From Rhodococcus sp. W8901 (GTDB lineage Bacteria > Actinomycetota > Actinomycetes > Mycobacteriales > Mycobacteriaceae): 64,000 bases of DNA. The stretch lies in the NCBI RefSeq assembly GCF_013348805.1, contig NZ_CP054690.1, forward strand, positions 5,022,001-5,086,000, read 5' to 3'. Of this stretch, positions 16,743 through 25,402 are shown in pieces (position 1 is the stretch's first letter; the number at the start of each line of letters is the position of its first letter). Both the position numbers and the translations under genes were made by a program. Below the pieces are notes generated by a model. It saw only the letters and a list, made by a program, of their open reading frames with translations. It had not been told where the DNA came from and did no database searches.

Positions 16743-17470
16743 CGGACGGCCTCGCGGACGCGGGCCCGCCGGAGCGCCGACTCGACCCGTCGCCGATTCG
16801 CCGGGCCGTCGGGCAGCGACCGGGCGGCCCGCGCCGCCGCGTGGACGGCCTCGTCGCTGCGCAGGTACTGCTCGACGGCGTCCCGGTGCGGCCCGGGGGC
16901 CGCGGCCTCGGCGAGCGCGCGCAGCAGCGTCCGGGTCCGCGCGGCCTGCGCGCTGCGGACGCAGTCGGCGACGGCGGACACCACGTCGTCGACTCCGACG
17001 GAAGTGTCCGGGTCCGGGCCCGCCACCATCGGCACGGTCGGTACCCCGGTCTCGGCGGTGCACTCGATCGCCGTCCGCACCGCCACCGCCCAGGACCCGA
17101 GCATGTCGGCCTTGCCGAGGATCGCGACCGTGACATCGCGCGGCGCGCGCCGCAGTGCCTCGACGTCGGGCGTGCGCGGAGCACCGGCGAGCAGGTAGAC
17201 GACGACGTCGCCGTCGAAGTCGGGGTCGGCCGATTCGGGGGCGTCGACGGCCGTCGACTCGGCCACGTCCGTGAACCCGGACCGCTCGAGCAGGCCGACG
17301 GTGGTGGTGCGCCCGGCACCGGCACGGCCGACGACCTGGATCCGAATCGGTTCCCGGTAGTCGTCCAGGGCACGCAGTGGCGCGCCGCCGACACCCGCGG
17401 CGAACCGGCCGAGCTGCGCCAGTTCCGCTGTCGTCGCGGCCCTGTGCTCCACGACAGTTCCGTTCCCCAC
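16739..17470 (-). CDS. P-loop NTPase-like protein with a variant Walker A (Rv0209-like by position)
   Basis: GTG at 17470 follows GGGGGAGGTAAC and is preferred to a GTG eight codons further upstream. The 243-residue product contains RIQVVGRAGAGRTTTVGLLE, a phosphate-binding loop in which the usual GKT/GKS lysine is Arg. A Walker-B-like strand (DVVVYLLAG) and an ILGKAD segment resembling the NKxD guanine motif follow. The remainder is helical. It may be a GTPase-like partner of the downstream coiled-coil protein, with impaired or altered nucleotide binding. Function unknown. Confidence 0.65.
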   Translation of the reverse strand: MGNGTVVEHRAATTAELAQLGRFAAGVGGAPLRALDDYREPIRIQVVGRAGAGRTTTVGLLERSGFTDVAESTAVDAPESADPDFDGDVVVYLLAGAPRTPDVEALRRAPRDVTVAILGKADMLGSWAVAVRTAIECTAETGVPTVPMVAGPDPDTSVGVDDVVSAVADCVRSAQAARTRTLLRALAEAAAPGPHRDAVEQYLRSDEAVHAAARAARSLPDGPANRRRVESALRRARVREAVR

Positions 17471-17650
17471 CGTTACCTCCCCCACCCGACCCACTCCCCT
17501 GCCCGGGACCTCCGCCGCCGAGAATACCGCCGACTACCAGGGAGAACGCCTGGATTTCGGGGTATCCCCGCCACCGAACCAGACCAAAGTGTCCATATTA
17601 TCTGCAGACCGAGTCGGCCCGTGATCGTGGACATACGTGACAATGGTCGG

Positions 17651-18424
17651 GTGAACGACGCCCATCAGGATGCACCCGAGATCCCGCACGACGACATCGA
17701 CAACTCTGCTGCCGACTCCGCTGCGGAGGAAACGACCGGTGAGTCGCGGGGGTCGCGCCTGTACCCGCGGGTGACGAGCTTCCGGTCCCGGCGCGGTTCG
17801 CTGACGGACCCGCAGCAGGGCGCGTGGGATCGGATGTGGCCGACGATCGGCGCCGAGGTGGGCGACGAGCTGCTCGACACCACCGCCTGGTTCGGCCGCG
17901 AGGCACCGCTGATCATCGAGATCGGTTCCGGGACCGGCACCGCGACGGCCGCGATGGCCAAGGCGGAGCCGCACGTGAACCTCATCGCGGTGGAGGTCTA
18001 CCGGCCGGGTCTGGCGCAGTTGCTGCAGACGGTCGAGCGCGAGGAGATCCCGAACGTCCGGGTGCTGCGCGGCGACGCCGTCGAGGTGCTCGAGAACATG
18101 GTCGCGCCCGAGTCGCTGACCGGCGTCCGTGTCTTCTTCCCGGATCCGTGGCCCAAAGCCCGCCACCACAAGCGTCGGCTGCTGCAGGCGCCCACGTTCG
18201 CGCTGATCGCGAGCCGCTTGAAGCCGGGCGGAGTGCTGCACGTCGCGACTGATCACGCCGAGTACGCCGAGGCGATCGCCGAGGCCGGAAACGCGGAGCC
18301 GCTCCTCACCGAACTCGATTGGGAGTCGCCGATGACGCACGAGCGACCGGTCACGAAGTTCGAGGACAAGGCGCACAAGGTCGGAAGCGCCATTACAGAA
18401 CTCATCTGGGGGAAGATCAAGTAA
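17651..18424 (+). CDS. trmB: tRNA (guanine-N7-)-methyltransferase
   Basis: The 257-residue enzyme methylates G46 of tRNA using SAM. It carries motif I (LIIEIGSGTGTATAAMA), the TrmB signature FFPDPWPKARHHKRRL and the TDHAEYAEAI segment. The N-terminal ~45 residues are an acidic extension common in actinobacterial TrmB. The GTG at 17651 is the best start in the frame. The stop codon overlaps the ATG of the next gene (TAATG), indicating translational coupling. Confidence 0.93.
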   Translation: MNDAHQDAPEIPHDDIDNSAADSAAEETTGESRGSRLYPRVTSFRSRRGSLTDPQQGAWDRMWPTIGAEVGDELLDTTAWFGREAPLIIEIGSGTGTATAAMAKAEPHVNLIAVEVYRPGLAQLLQTVEREEIPNVRVLRGDAVEVLENMVAPESLTGVRVFFPDPWPKARHHKRRLLQAPTFALIASRLKPGGVLHVATDHAEYAEAIAEAGNAEPLLTELDWESPMTHERPVTKFEDKAHKVGSAITELIWGKIK

Positions 18425-19101
18425 TGAGTCTCAGCACGCCGGGCACGGCTACCAATTCCCCTGAGGGCGACGGCCGCGACATCCGTCACAAGCGGGTGCT
18501 TCTCGTCTGGGACGCCCCGAATCTCGACATGGGCCTGGGCGCGATCCTCGGCGGTCGCCCGACGGCCGCGTACCGGCCGCGGTTCGACGCGCTGGGCCGT
18601 TGGTTGCTCTCCCGCACCGCCGAGCTTTCCGCCACCGAAACTGCCGTACTCGAGCCCGAGGCGACGGTCTTCACGAACATCGCCCCTGGTAGCGCGGATG
18701 TTGTCCGCCCCTGGGTGGAGGCCTTGCGTAATGTGGGCTTCGCGGTGTTCGCCAAGCCGAAGGTGGAGGAGGACAGCGACGTCGATGCCGACATGCTCCA
18801 CCACATCGAGCTCCGCCGTGGTGAGGGTCTGGCCGGTGTCATGGTCGCTTCCGCCGACGGACAGGCCTTCCGTGAGCCGTTGGAGGACATCGCAGCAACC
18901 GGCGTGCCGGTGCAGGTTCTCGGGTTCCGTGAGCACGCCAGCTGGGCGGTCTCGTCCGACATCCTGGACTTCGTCGATCTCGAGGACATTCCGGGTGTCT
19001 TCCGTGAGCCTCTGCCACGGGTCAGCCTGGAATCCCTGCCCGACGAGGGCGCCTGGTTGCAGCCGTTCCGCCCGCTTTCCGCCCTGCTTGTCGGGCGCTG
19101 A
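18424..19101 (+). CDS. NYN-domain (PIN-like) protein, Rv0207c-like
   Basis: The 225-residue product starts at the ATG overlapping the trmB stop. The NYN/PIN-like fold is shown by VLLVWDAPNLDMGLG near residue 22, the acidic DSDVDADMLHHIE and the later VMVASADGQAF. These acidic residues build the metal site of NYN nucleases, so an RNA-directed nuclease role is likely but untested. It sits between trmB and mmpL3 exactly as in mycobacteria, 11 bases before the mmpL3 GTG, so the three form an operon. Confidence 0.8.
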   Translation: MSLSTPGTATNSPEGDGRDIRHKRVLLVWDAPNLDMGLGAILGGRPTAAYRPRFDALGRWLLSRTAELSATETAVLEPEATVFTNIAPGSADVVRPWVEALRNVGFAVFAKPKVEEDSDVDADMLHHIELRRGEGLAGVMVASADGQAFREPLEDIAATGVPVQVLGFREHASWAVSSDILDFVDLEDIPGVFREPLPRVSLESLPDEGAWLQPFRPLSALLVGR

Positions 19102-19112
19102 GGAGTCCATAC

Positions 19113-21827
19113 GTGTTTGCTCGCTGGGGAGATCTGGTCTACCGAGCCCGTTTCACCGTCATCGCAGTGATGGTGGCCGGACTGTTGGCGCTGGGCGCCT
19201 ACGGTTCCGGTCTCGGTGACCACCTCAGTCAGAGCGGCTGGGACGACCCCGGCTCGGAGTCCGTGGCGGCGGCCAAGCTCGCCGACGGGACCTTCGGCCG
19301 GGACACCAACGGTGACGTCGTGGCGATGTACACCGCCCCCGAGGGAAAGACGGTCGACGACCCGGAGTTCACTGCGAAGGTCACCGACAGCCTGCAGCGA
19401 CTGGTGCAGGAGCATCCCGACGAGGTCGCGAAGTTCAACGGCAGCTACTTCACGTTGCCGAACACGCCGCGGCTGCCGGCTCTGGCCACCGAGGACCGCT
19501 CCCATGCGATCGTCAGTGTCGCGCTGAAGGGCGACAACGACACCGCGATCACCAACAACTTTCGTGAGGTGCGGGACGCCTTCGACATCGACGGGGTCGA
19601 GGTCCAGCTTGCCGGCATGCAGCCGGTCGCGAGCGCCATCAACGACACGATGGCCAACGACCTCAAACGCATGGAGCTCATCGCAATCCCGGCGGTCGGG
19701 GTGCTGCTGTTCTTCGTGTTCGGTGGCGTCATCGCCGCTGCCCTGCCACTGATAGTCGGTGGTCTGACGATCCTCAGCGCCAACGGCATCGTGCGGGTGT
19801 TCACGCACTTCGCCGAGATCAACGTGTTCGTCGCGTCGGTGGTCTCACTGATCGGGTTGGGTCTGGCGATCGACTACGGCCTGTTCATCGTCAGCCGTTT
19901 CCGCGAGGAACTCGGCGACGGGCGCAACACCAAGGACGCGGTGCGCCGCACTGTGATGACCGCGGGCCGCACCGTGCTGTTCTCCGCGACGATGATCGCG
20001 GTCAGCCTCGGCGGTCTGATCCTGTTCCCGCAGGGCTTCCTCAAGTCCGTCGCGTACGGCGCGATCGCGACGGTGCTGTTGGCGGCGTTCACCTCGGTCA
20101 CGGTGCTGCCCGCGATCCTGAGCATCCTGGGCCGGCGGATCGACAAGTTCGGCCTCAAGCGGTTCGGCCAGATCAAGTCGACCGAGGAGATCGAGTCCAG
20201 CATCTGGGGCCGCCTCACTCGCTGGGTGATGCGCAACCCGATCAAGGTCACGATCCCCATCGTGGTCGGGTTGCTGCTCATGATCATCCCGCTGACGGGC
20301 ATCAAGTTCGGTGGCATCAACGAGGACTACCTCCCGACGAACAACCCGACGCGGATGGCGCAGGAACAGTTCGACGAACTGTTCCCCGGTAACCGCACCG
20401 AACCGGTGAAACTGGTCATCGAGGGCGCCGACGGCACCCAGGTGGGCCAGATCCTCAAGACCGCGAGCGGGGCGCCCGGCCTGGTCGAGAAGTTCTCGAT
20501 CACCGGCCCCGCGAAGGACGGCGTCCAGGTCCTCAAGGCCGGTCTGGTCGACCGCAACGACTCCGCCCCCACCATCGACTATCTGCGCGCGATGGACATC
20601 CCGGACGGCGTGGACGTCCTCGTCGGCGGCACCCCGGCGATCGAGCAGGACAGCATCAGTGCGCTGCTCGACAACCTGCCGCTCATGATCGTCACGGTCC
20701 TGACCCTCACGACGCTGCTGATGTTCCTGGCATTCGGCTCGCTGGTGCTGCCCATCAAGGCCGTGCTGATGAGCGCGCTCGGCCTCGGCGCGACGCTCGG
20801 CATCCTCACCTGGATCTTCATCGACGGCCACGGCTCGGGTCTGCTGAACTTCACGCCCGGACCGATCACGTCCCCGGTCCTGGTGCTGATCGTCGCGATC
20901 ATCTACGGCCTGTCCATCGACTACGAGGTGTTCCTGCTCTCCCGCATGGTCGAGGCCAGATCGCAGGGCGCCAGCACCACCGAGGCCATCCGGATCGGCA
21001 CCGCGCACACCGGCCGGATCATCACCGCGGCCGCACTGATCCTGATCGTCGTCACCGGCGCGTTCGGATTCTCCGAGCTGGTGATGATGAAGTACATCGC
21101 ATACGGCATGATCTCGGCGCTCGTCATCGACGCGACCCTGATCCGCATGTTCCTGGTGCCGGCGGTGATGAAGCTGCTCGGCGACGACTGCTGGTGGGCG
21201 CCTGCCTGGATGAAGCGCATCCAGGAGAAGGTCGGGCTCGGCGAACCGATCCTCGACAGCGAACTCCCGGGTGACGTTCCCGAGCTGACGGCGACGGATG
21301 CACCGGCCGCTGCGCCCAACCCCGAGCAGGTCCTCGCTGTGGCTCCGGCCGGCGCGACTCGTGACTCCGACCCCCTGACGCAGCCGATCCCCCGGATCCC
21401 GACGACCCCGCGGGCCCGTGCGGCCACGCCGCGTCGCGGCGCTACGCGACCCGAACCGTCCGAGCAGCCGCAGCAACCGACCGCGCCGCCGACCCCGGAA
21501 CCGGTCGCGACCGCCCCTGCCCCGAAGCCCGAGAGACGTCCGCGGCCGTCCACCTCGGACGACGACGGAGAGGTCGCGTGGCTGGCCGCGCTGCGGGCAC
21601 CGAACACCGGTGTCATGCCGGTCGTGAAGCCTGCCGCCGCCGAACCCGCACCCGCCCCGGAGCCCCGGCCGGCGCCGGCACCCGAGCCGGTCCCGGCACC
21701 AGAGCCCGCGGCTCGGCACGGCGCAAACGACGATCTGTCCGACACCGACACCGGGCGCCATCGTCGCGGTGACGGTGTCGCGGTGAGCGTCAGCGAGCTG
21801 CTCGCCCGCCACCGCGACGACGACTGA
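19113..21827 (+). CDS. mmpL3: Trehalose monomycolate exporter MmpL3 (RND family)
   Basis: The 904-residue inner-membrane flippase/exporter for trehalose monomycolate is essential for mycomembrane assembly in mycobacteria. It has twelve transmembrane helices in the RND arrangement with two large periplasmic loops (about residues 35-175 and 395-540). The proton-relay Asp-Tyr pairs are present in both half-repeats (GLAIDYGLFIVSR, Asp254-Tyr255, and LSIDYEVFLLSR, Asp603-Tyr604). The last ~190 residues are a Pro/Ala-rich, low-complexity cytoplasmic tail, as in M. tuberculosis MmpL3. GTG at 19113 follows GGAGTCCATAC. Confidence 0.95.
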   Translation: MFARWGDLVYRARFTVIAVMVAGLLALGAYGSGLGDHLSQSGWDDPGSESVAAAKLADGTFGRDTNGDVVAMYTAPEGKTVDDPEFTAKVTDSLQRLVQEHPDEVAKFNGSYFTLPNTPRLPALATEDRSHAIVSVALKGDNDTAITNNFREVRDAFDIDGVEVQLAGMQPVASAINDTMANDLKRMELIAIPAVGVLLFFVFGGVIAAALPLIVGGLTILSANGIVRVFTHFAEINVFVASVVSLIGLGLAIDYGLFIVSRFREELGDGRNTKDAVRRTVMTAGRTVLFSATMIAVSLGGLILFPQGFLKSVAYGAIATVLLAAFTSVTVLPAILSILGRRIDKFGLKRFGQIKSTEEIESSIWGRLTRWVMRNPIKVTIPIVVGLLLMIIPLTGIKFGGINEDYLPTNNPTRMAQEQFDELFPGNRTEPVKLVIEGADGTQVGQILKTASGAPGLVEKFSITGPAKDGVQVLKAGLVDRNDSAPTIDYLRAMDIPDGVDVLVGGTPAIEQDSISALLDNLPLMIVTVLTLTTLLMFLAFGSLVLPIKAVLMSALGLGATLGILTWIFIDGHGSGLLNFTPGPITSPVLVLIVAIIYGLSIDYEVFLLSRMVEARSQGASTTEAIRIGTAHTGRIITAAALILIVVTGAFGFSELVMMKYIAYGMISALVIDATLIRMFLVPAVMKLLGDDCWWAPAWMKRIQEKVGLGEPILDSELPGDVPELTATDAPAAAPNPEQVLAVAPAGATRDSDPLTQPIPRIPTTPRARAATPRRGATRPEPSEQPQQPTAPPTPEPVATAPAPKPERRPRPSTSDDDGEVAWLAALRAPNTGVMPVVKPAAAEPAPAPEPRPAPAPEPVPAPEPAARHGANDDLSDTDTGRHRRGDGVAVSVSELLARHRDDD

Positions 21828-21830
21828 CCG

Positions 21831-22511
21831 TCAGCTGCCGAGCATCTTGCGCAGCGCCGTGCCGTACGGATGGCGCGCGGTGATCGACCCGAACCGGATC
21901 CGACCCCGCACCACGAGGTGCAGCGGCCCGTAGGGCGGGCCGGTCCGGACCTTGTTCGACACCGAGCCCGCGACGGCGTCGACCCCGTTGAGGTCGACGG
22001 TCGCCTCGGTCGGAACGACCAGCGTCACCGACCCGCAGTAGTCGTCGACGGTCAGATGCACCACCTGTGTCTGCATGACGGCCTCGGTGAAGTCGAGGGT
22101 CGAGGTGCCCATCCGGGAGTCGAGGAACAGGGTCGGCGGGACGTTCCAGCGGCCCTTGCGGGTGATCGTCGACATCCGACTGCGGATGACCAGGGGCTGC
22201 TGCGCCGGGTGGCCGGTGGCGTACCCGGTCGGCGGGCCCGCGACCGGGACCGTCGCGGGCGGAGGAACCGGTGCCGCGGGGACCGGCGCCGACGTCGGGT
22301 GCTGGCCGGCGAAGTAGGCCGGGTCGATCTGCATTCCGGGCAGATCGACGAGCACCGCGTTCAGCTCACCGCGGGTCTTCGCGGCCAGCGCGGTGTCCAT
22401 CCGTTCGGTGAACTCGCCGAGCGACAGCATTCCCTGACCCACCGCGCGTTGCAGCAACTCACCGACGTGTTCGCGTTCCGCGTCCGATACCCGCAGATCT
22501 CTTGCCTCCAT
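21831..22511 (-). CDS. DUF1707 domain protein with LiaF-like C-terminal region
   Basis: The 226-residue product begins MEARDLRVSDAEREHVGELL, the SHOCT-like DUF1707 signature that continues to about residue 55. A Pro/Ala-rich linker (about 70-100) follows. A beta-rich C-terminal domain (STLDFTEAVMQTQVVHLTV, GSVTLVVPTEATVDL) resembles the LiaF/cell-wall-stress C-terminal domain. There is no membrane segment. Such proteins are associated with envelope-stress sensing in actinobacteria, but no function is proven. It is convergent with mmpL3, only three bases away. Confidence 0.75.
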   Translation of the reverse strand: MEARDLRVSDAEREHVGELLQRAVGQGMLSLGEFTERMDTALAAKTRGELNAVLVDLPGMQIDPAYFAGQHPTSAPVPAAPVPPPATVPVAGPPTGYATGHPAQQPLVIRSRMSTITRKGRWNVPPTLFLDSRMGTSTLDFTEAVMQTQVVHLTVDDYCGSVTLVVPTEATVDLNGVDAVAGSVSNKVRTGPPYGPLHLVVRGRIRFGSITARHPYGTALRKMLGS

Positions 22512-22528
22512 TCCGGCAAGGATAGTTC

Positions 22529-23776
22529 TCAGTCGCGTGGTGCGGCGGGTCGCCCGAGGTCGCCGTCATCGGGTTCGTCCGGTGTCGCGGGGAACATCGG
22601 CACCGACGGGTCGGTGCTGGCGAGGGACTCGTAGGCCTCCTCGGCCTCCTCCTGGTCCTCGGCGCACAGCGAGCGAACTGCCGTGTTCAGGAACGCGACG
22701 ATCGGAACGGCCAGCAGGCCGCCGACGATGCCCGCGAGCACGATGCCGGTGGTGATCGCGAGGACCACGGCGAGAGGATGCAGGCGCACCGCGCGGCCGA
22801 GCAGCAGCGGCTGCAGCACGTGCCCTTCGAGCTGCATGATGCCGATGATGATGCCGAGCACGATCAGGGCGGTGAGCAGGCCCTTGGTCACCAGGGCGAC
22901 CAGGACGGCGAGGAAGCCGGTGACGAAGGCGCCGACGATCGGGATGAACGCGCCGATGAAGACGAGCGAGGCGAGGGGCAGTGCGAGCGGCACCCCGAGG
23001 ATCGCGAGCCCTGCGCCGATGCCGATCGCGTCGGCCGCGGCCACGGCCACCGTCGCCCGGGTGTAGCCGACCAGGGAATTGAATCCCTGCCGCCCGGCCA
23101 GTCGGACGCGTCCGCGCTGGCTCCTCGGGATCAGCCGGGTGACGAACTCCCACACCTGGTCGCCGCCGTACAGGAAGAAGATGAGCGTGAACAGGGTGAG
23201 GAACGCGCCGGCGAAGATCTCCCCGACGACGGTCGCGGTGGTGAGCGCACCGCTGGTCAGCGCCTCCTGATTGGATTGGATGGCCTTGACGACGTTGTCG
23301 CCGGCGTGCCGGATCTGGTCCTCGCTGAAGTGCAGCGGCCCCTCGGTGAGCCAGTCCTGCACCGTGGTGACGCTGGCGGTGAACTGGTCGCTCAGGACGG
23401 GCAGTCCCTCGACGAACTGTTCCACGACGAACGCCAGGATCGCGCCGACGACGCCCATCGTGCCGACGACCGCGATGATCACGGCGCCGGAGCGGGGCAC
23501 ACCGCGGCGGTGCATCCAGTCCACGGCGGGCATCAACAGCGCCGACGCGAGCAGCGCGATCGCGACCGGGATGACGACCGCCTCGAGCTTCGAGACGACG
23601 AACCCGAGGGCGAGCAGTCCGGCGAACAGCACCAGCAGGCGCCACGTCCACGCTGCGCCGATTCGGACGAGCGGGTGGACGGCGTCCGACACCGGCCGGG
23701 CCGGCGCCGTCGTCGGCACCGCGGACGCCTCCGATTCCGCCGGTGGGGCGGCCTCTTCCGGATCCTTGTCGCTCAC
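22529..23776 (-). CDS. AI-2E-family transporter (Rv0205-like permease)
   Basis: The 415-residue integral membrane protein has about eight helices: paired helices at ~45-100, a large soluble loop (~115-200) and a C-terminal helical bundle (~205-370) with the family motif LPLASLVFIGAFIPIVGAFV. The family (PF01594) includes TqsA/YdiK-type and other putative exporters. The name does not prove AI-2 transport. The gene lies 17 bases upstream of the DUF1707 gene on the same strand, so they form a two-gene operon starting at GTG 23776. Confidence 0.85.
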   Translation of the reverse strand: MSDKDPEEAAPPAESEASAVPTTAPARPVSDAVHPLVRIGAAWTWRLLVLFAGLLALGFVVSKLEAVVIPVAIALLASALLMPAVDWMHRRGVPRSGAVIIAVVGTMGVVGAILAFVVEQFVEGLPVLSDQFTASVTTVQDWLTEGPLHFSEDQIRHAGDNVVKAIQSNQEALTSGALTTATVVGEIFAGAFLTLFTLIFFLYGGDQVWEFVTRLIPRSQRGRVRLAGRQGFNSLVGYTRATVAVAAADAIGIGAGLAILGVPLALPLASLVFIGAFIPIVGAFVTGFLAVLVALVTKGLLTALIVLGIIIGIMQLEGHVLQPLLLGRAVRLHPLAVVLAITTGIVLAGIVGGLLAVPIVAFLNTAVRSLCAEDQEEAEEAYESLASTDPSVPMFPATPDEPDDGDLGRPAAPRD

Positions 23777-23886
23777 CGCGCGAGCGTATCGGGAGGACGA
23801 CCGTCGGTGGCGGCGAAACGACCGTCTGGCGCGGCAACCGTGTGCGCTGCCGGGCCGCGAAGGATGTCCCGCTAAATTATGAGGTC

Positions 23887-25401
23887 GTGTGGGCTTCGTA
23901 CCGAGCAGTGGCGCTGACGATTCGCAGTCGTTGGCCTCTCTACATGCTCTCGATGCTCGGGGCGAACCTGATCGGCGCGGTGTTGGTGTTCGCGTTCGTC
24001 CGGTACGGCATCCCGATTCCGGAGTCGGCCGACATCATCAACGACCACGTCCGGAACTTCGCCGTATTCAGCACGTACCTCGTCTTCGCCGGCGTCGTGA
24101 GTCTGACGGCCGCGGCGATGATGCTGCGGTCGGTGATCCGCTGGCAGCTGCGGGGCGGGCCGCCGACGCGCGGTGAGCAGATGGCCGCGCTGCACGCGCC
24201 GCTGCGTCAGGCGATCGTGCATCTGGCGTTGTGGTTCCTCGGCGGCGTGATCTTCGTACTGCTGACCGTCGAGGAGATGCCGGAACTCGCGGTGGCCGTC
24301 GTCGTCACGGTCTGCATGGCCGCGACCACGACGTTCGGCTTCACGTACATGCTCGGCGAGCGGATCCTGCGTCCCGTCGCGGCGCAGGCGCTCAGCGAGG
24401 GCCAGTTCGACCGGACGATGGCGCCCGGCGTCGGCACCCGGCTGGCGATGACGTGGGGGCTGGGCACACTGATGCCGGTCATCGGCATCATCCTGCTGTG
24501 TGTCACCCAGCTGACCACCGATCTCGAGTTCTCGCCGGGAGCACTGGCGTGGGCGATCCTGCTGCTGTCGATCATGACGATCGGCCAGGCGTTCGCATTG
24601 TCGATGCTCACCGCCAGTCAGATCTCCGATCCGATCCGGCAGCTGCGCCGCGCGATCGAACGGGTGCAGCGCGGCGAGACGGACGTGCGGGTGGAGGTGT
24701 TCGACGGCTCCGAGATCGGTCGCCTGCAGGTCGGCTTCAACCGGATGATGCGCGAGGGCGACGAGCGGAAGCTGCTGCGTGAGCTGTTCGGTCAGCACGT
24801 CGGCGAGGACGTCGCCCGGCGAGCGCTGCAGTTCGGTACCGAGCTGGGCGGCGAGACCCGTTTCGTCGCGGTCCTGTTCGTCGACATGGTCGGTTCCACC
24901 GGTGCGGCGGCCGAACGTCCGCCGGGCGAGGTCGTCGAGCTGCTCAACGAGTTCTTCCGCGTGATCGTGGACGTCGTGGACCGGCATCACGGGTTCGTCA
25001 ACAAGTTCATGGGCGACGCGGCGCTCGCGATCTTCGGCGCCCCGCTGGACCGTCCGGACGCGCCGACCGCCGCGCTGGCGGCGGCGCGCGAGCTGCGGTT
25101 CGCGCTCAACGAGATCACCGGCCTCGACATCGGCATCGGCGTGTCGGCGGGCCTCGCGGTCGCCGGCAACATCGGCGCGGCCGAGCGGTTCGAGTACACG
25201 GTGATCGGCGACCCGGTGAACGAGGCGGCGCGTCTCACCGAGCTGGCGAAGCTGCGTCCGAGCCGGGTCCTGGCCTCGACCAGCGCCCTGTACTTCGCCG
25301 ACGACGAGGAGCAGGCGCACTGGGAGCTGGGTGATCAGGTGCAGTTGCGGGGCCGTCGCCGCAACACGCATCTGGCGTGGCCGGTGCTGTATCCGGAGTG
25401 A
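23887..25401 (+). CDS. Membrane-bound class III adenylate cyclase with HAMP domain
   Basis: From GTG 23887 the product is 504 residues, with six transmembrane helices (about residues 20-260), a HAMP linker (ISDPIRQLRRAIERVQRGET) and a C-terminal class III cyclase domain. The catalytic set looks complete. Metal-binding aspartates lie in VLFVDMVGSTG and FMGDAALAIFG. The adenine-selecting Lys (NKFMGDA) and Asp (VIGDPVNEAARL) are present, as are the transition-state Asn and Arg in VNEAAR. The domain order matches mycobacterial Rv1318c-Rv1320c and Rv3645. The start is uncertain because the frame stays open to 23743; the chosen one leaves a short N-terminus before helix 1. Confidence 0.87.
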   Translation: MWASYRAVALTIRSRWPLYMLSMLGANLIGAVLVFAFVRYGIPIPESADIINDHVRNFAVFSTYLVFAGVVSLTAAAMMLRSVIRWQLRGGPPTRGEQMAALHAPLRQAIVHLALWFLGGVIFVLLTVEEMPELAVAVVVTVCMAATTTFGFTYMLGERILRPVAAQALSEGQFDRTMAPGVGTRLAMTWGLGTLMPVIGIILLCVTQLTTDLEFSPGALAWAILLLSIMTIGQAFALSMLTASQISDPIRQLRRAIERVQRGETDVRVEVFDGSEIGRLQVGFNRMMREGDERKLLRELFGQHVGEDVARRALQFGTELGGETRFVAVLFVDMVGSTGAAAERPPGEVVELLNEFFRVIVDVVDRHHGFVNKFMGDAALAIFGAPLDRPDAPTAALAAARELRFALNEITGLDIGIGVSAGLAVAGNIGAAERFEYTVIGDPVNEAARLTELAKLRPSRVLASTSALYFADDEEQAHWELGDQVQLRGRRRNTHLAWPVLYPE

Positions 25402-25402
25402 T

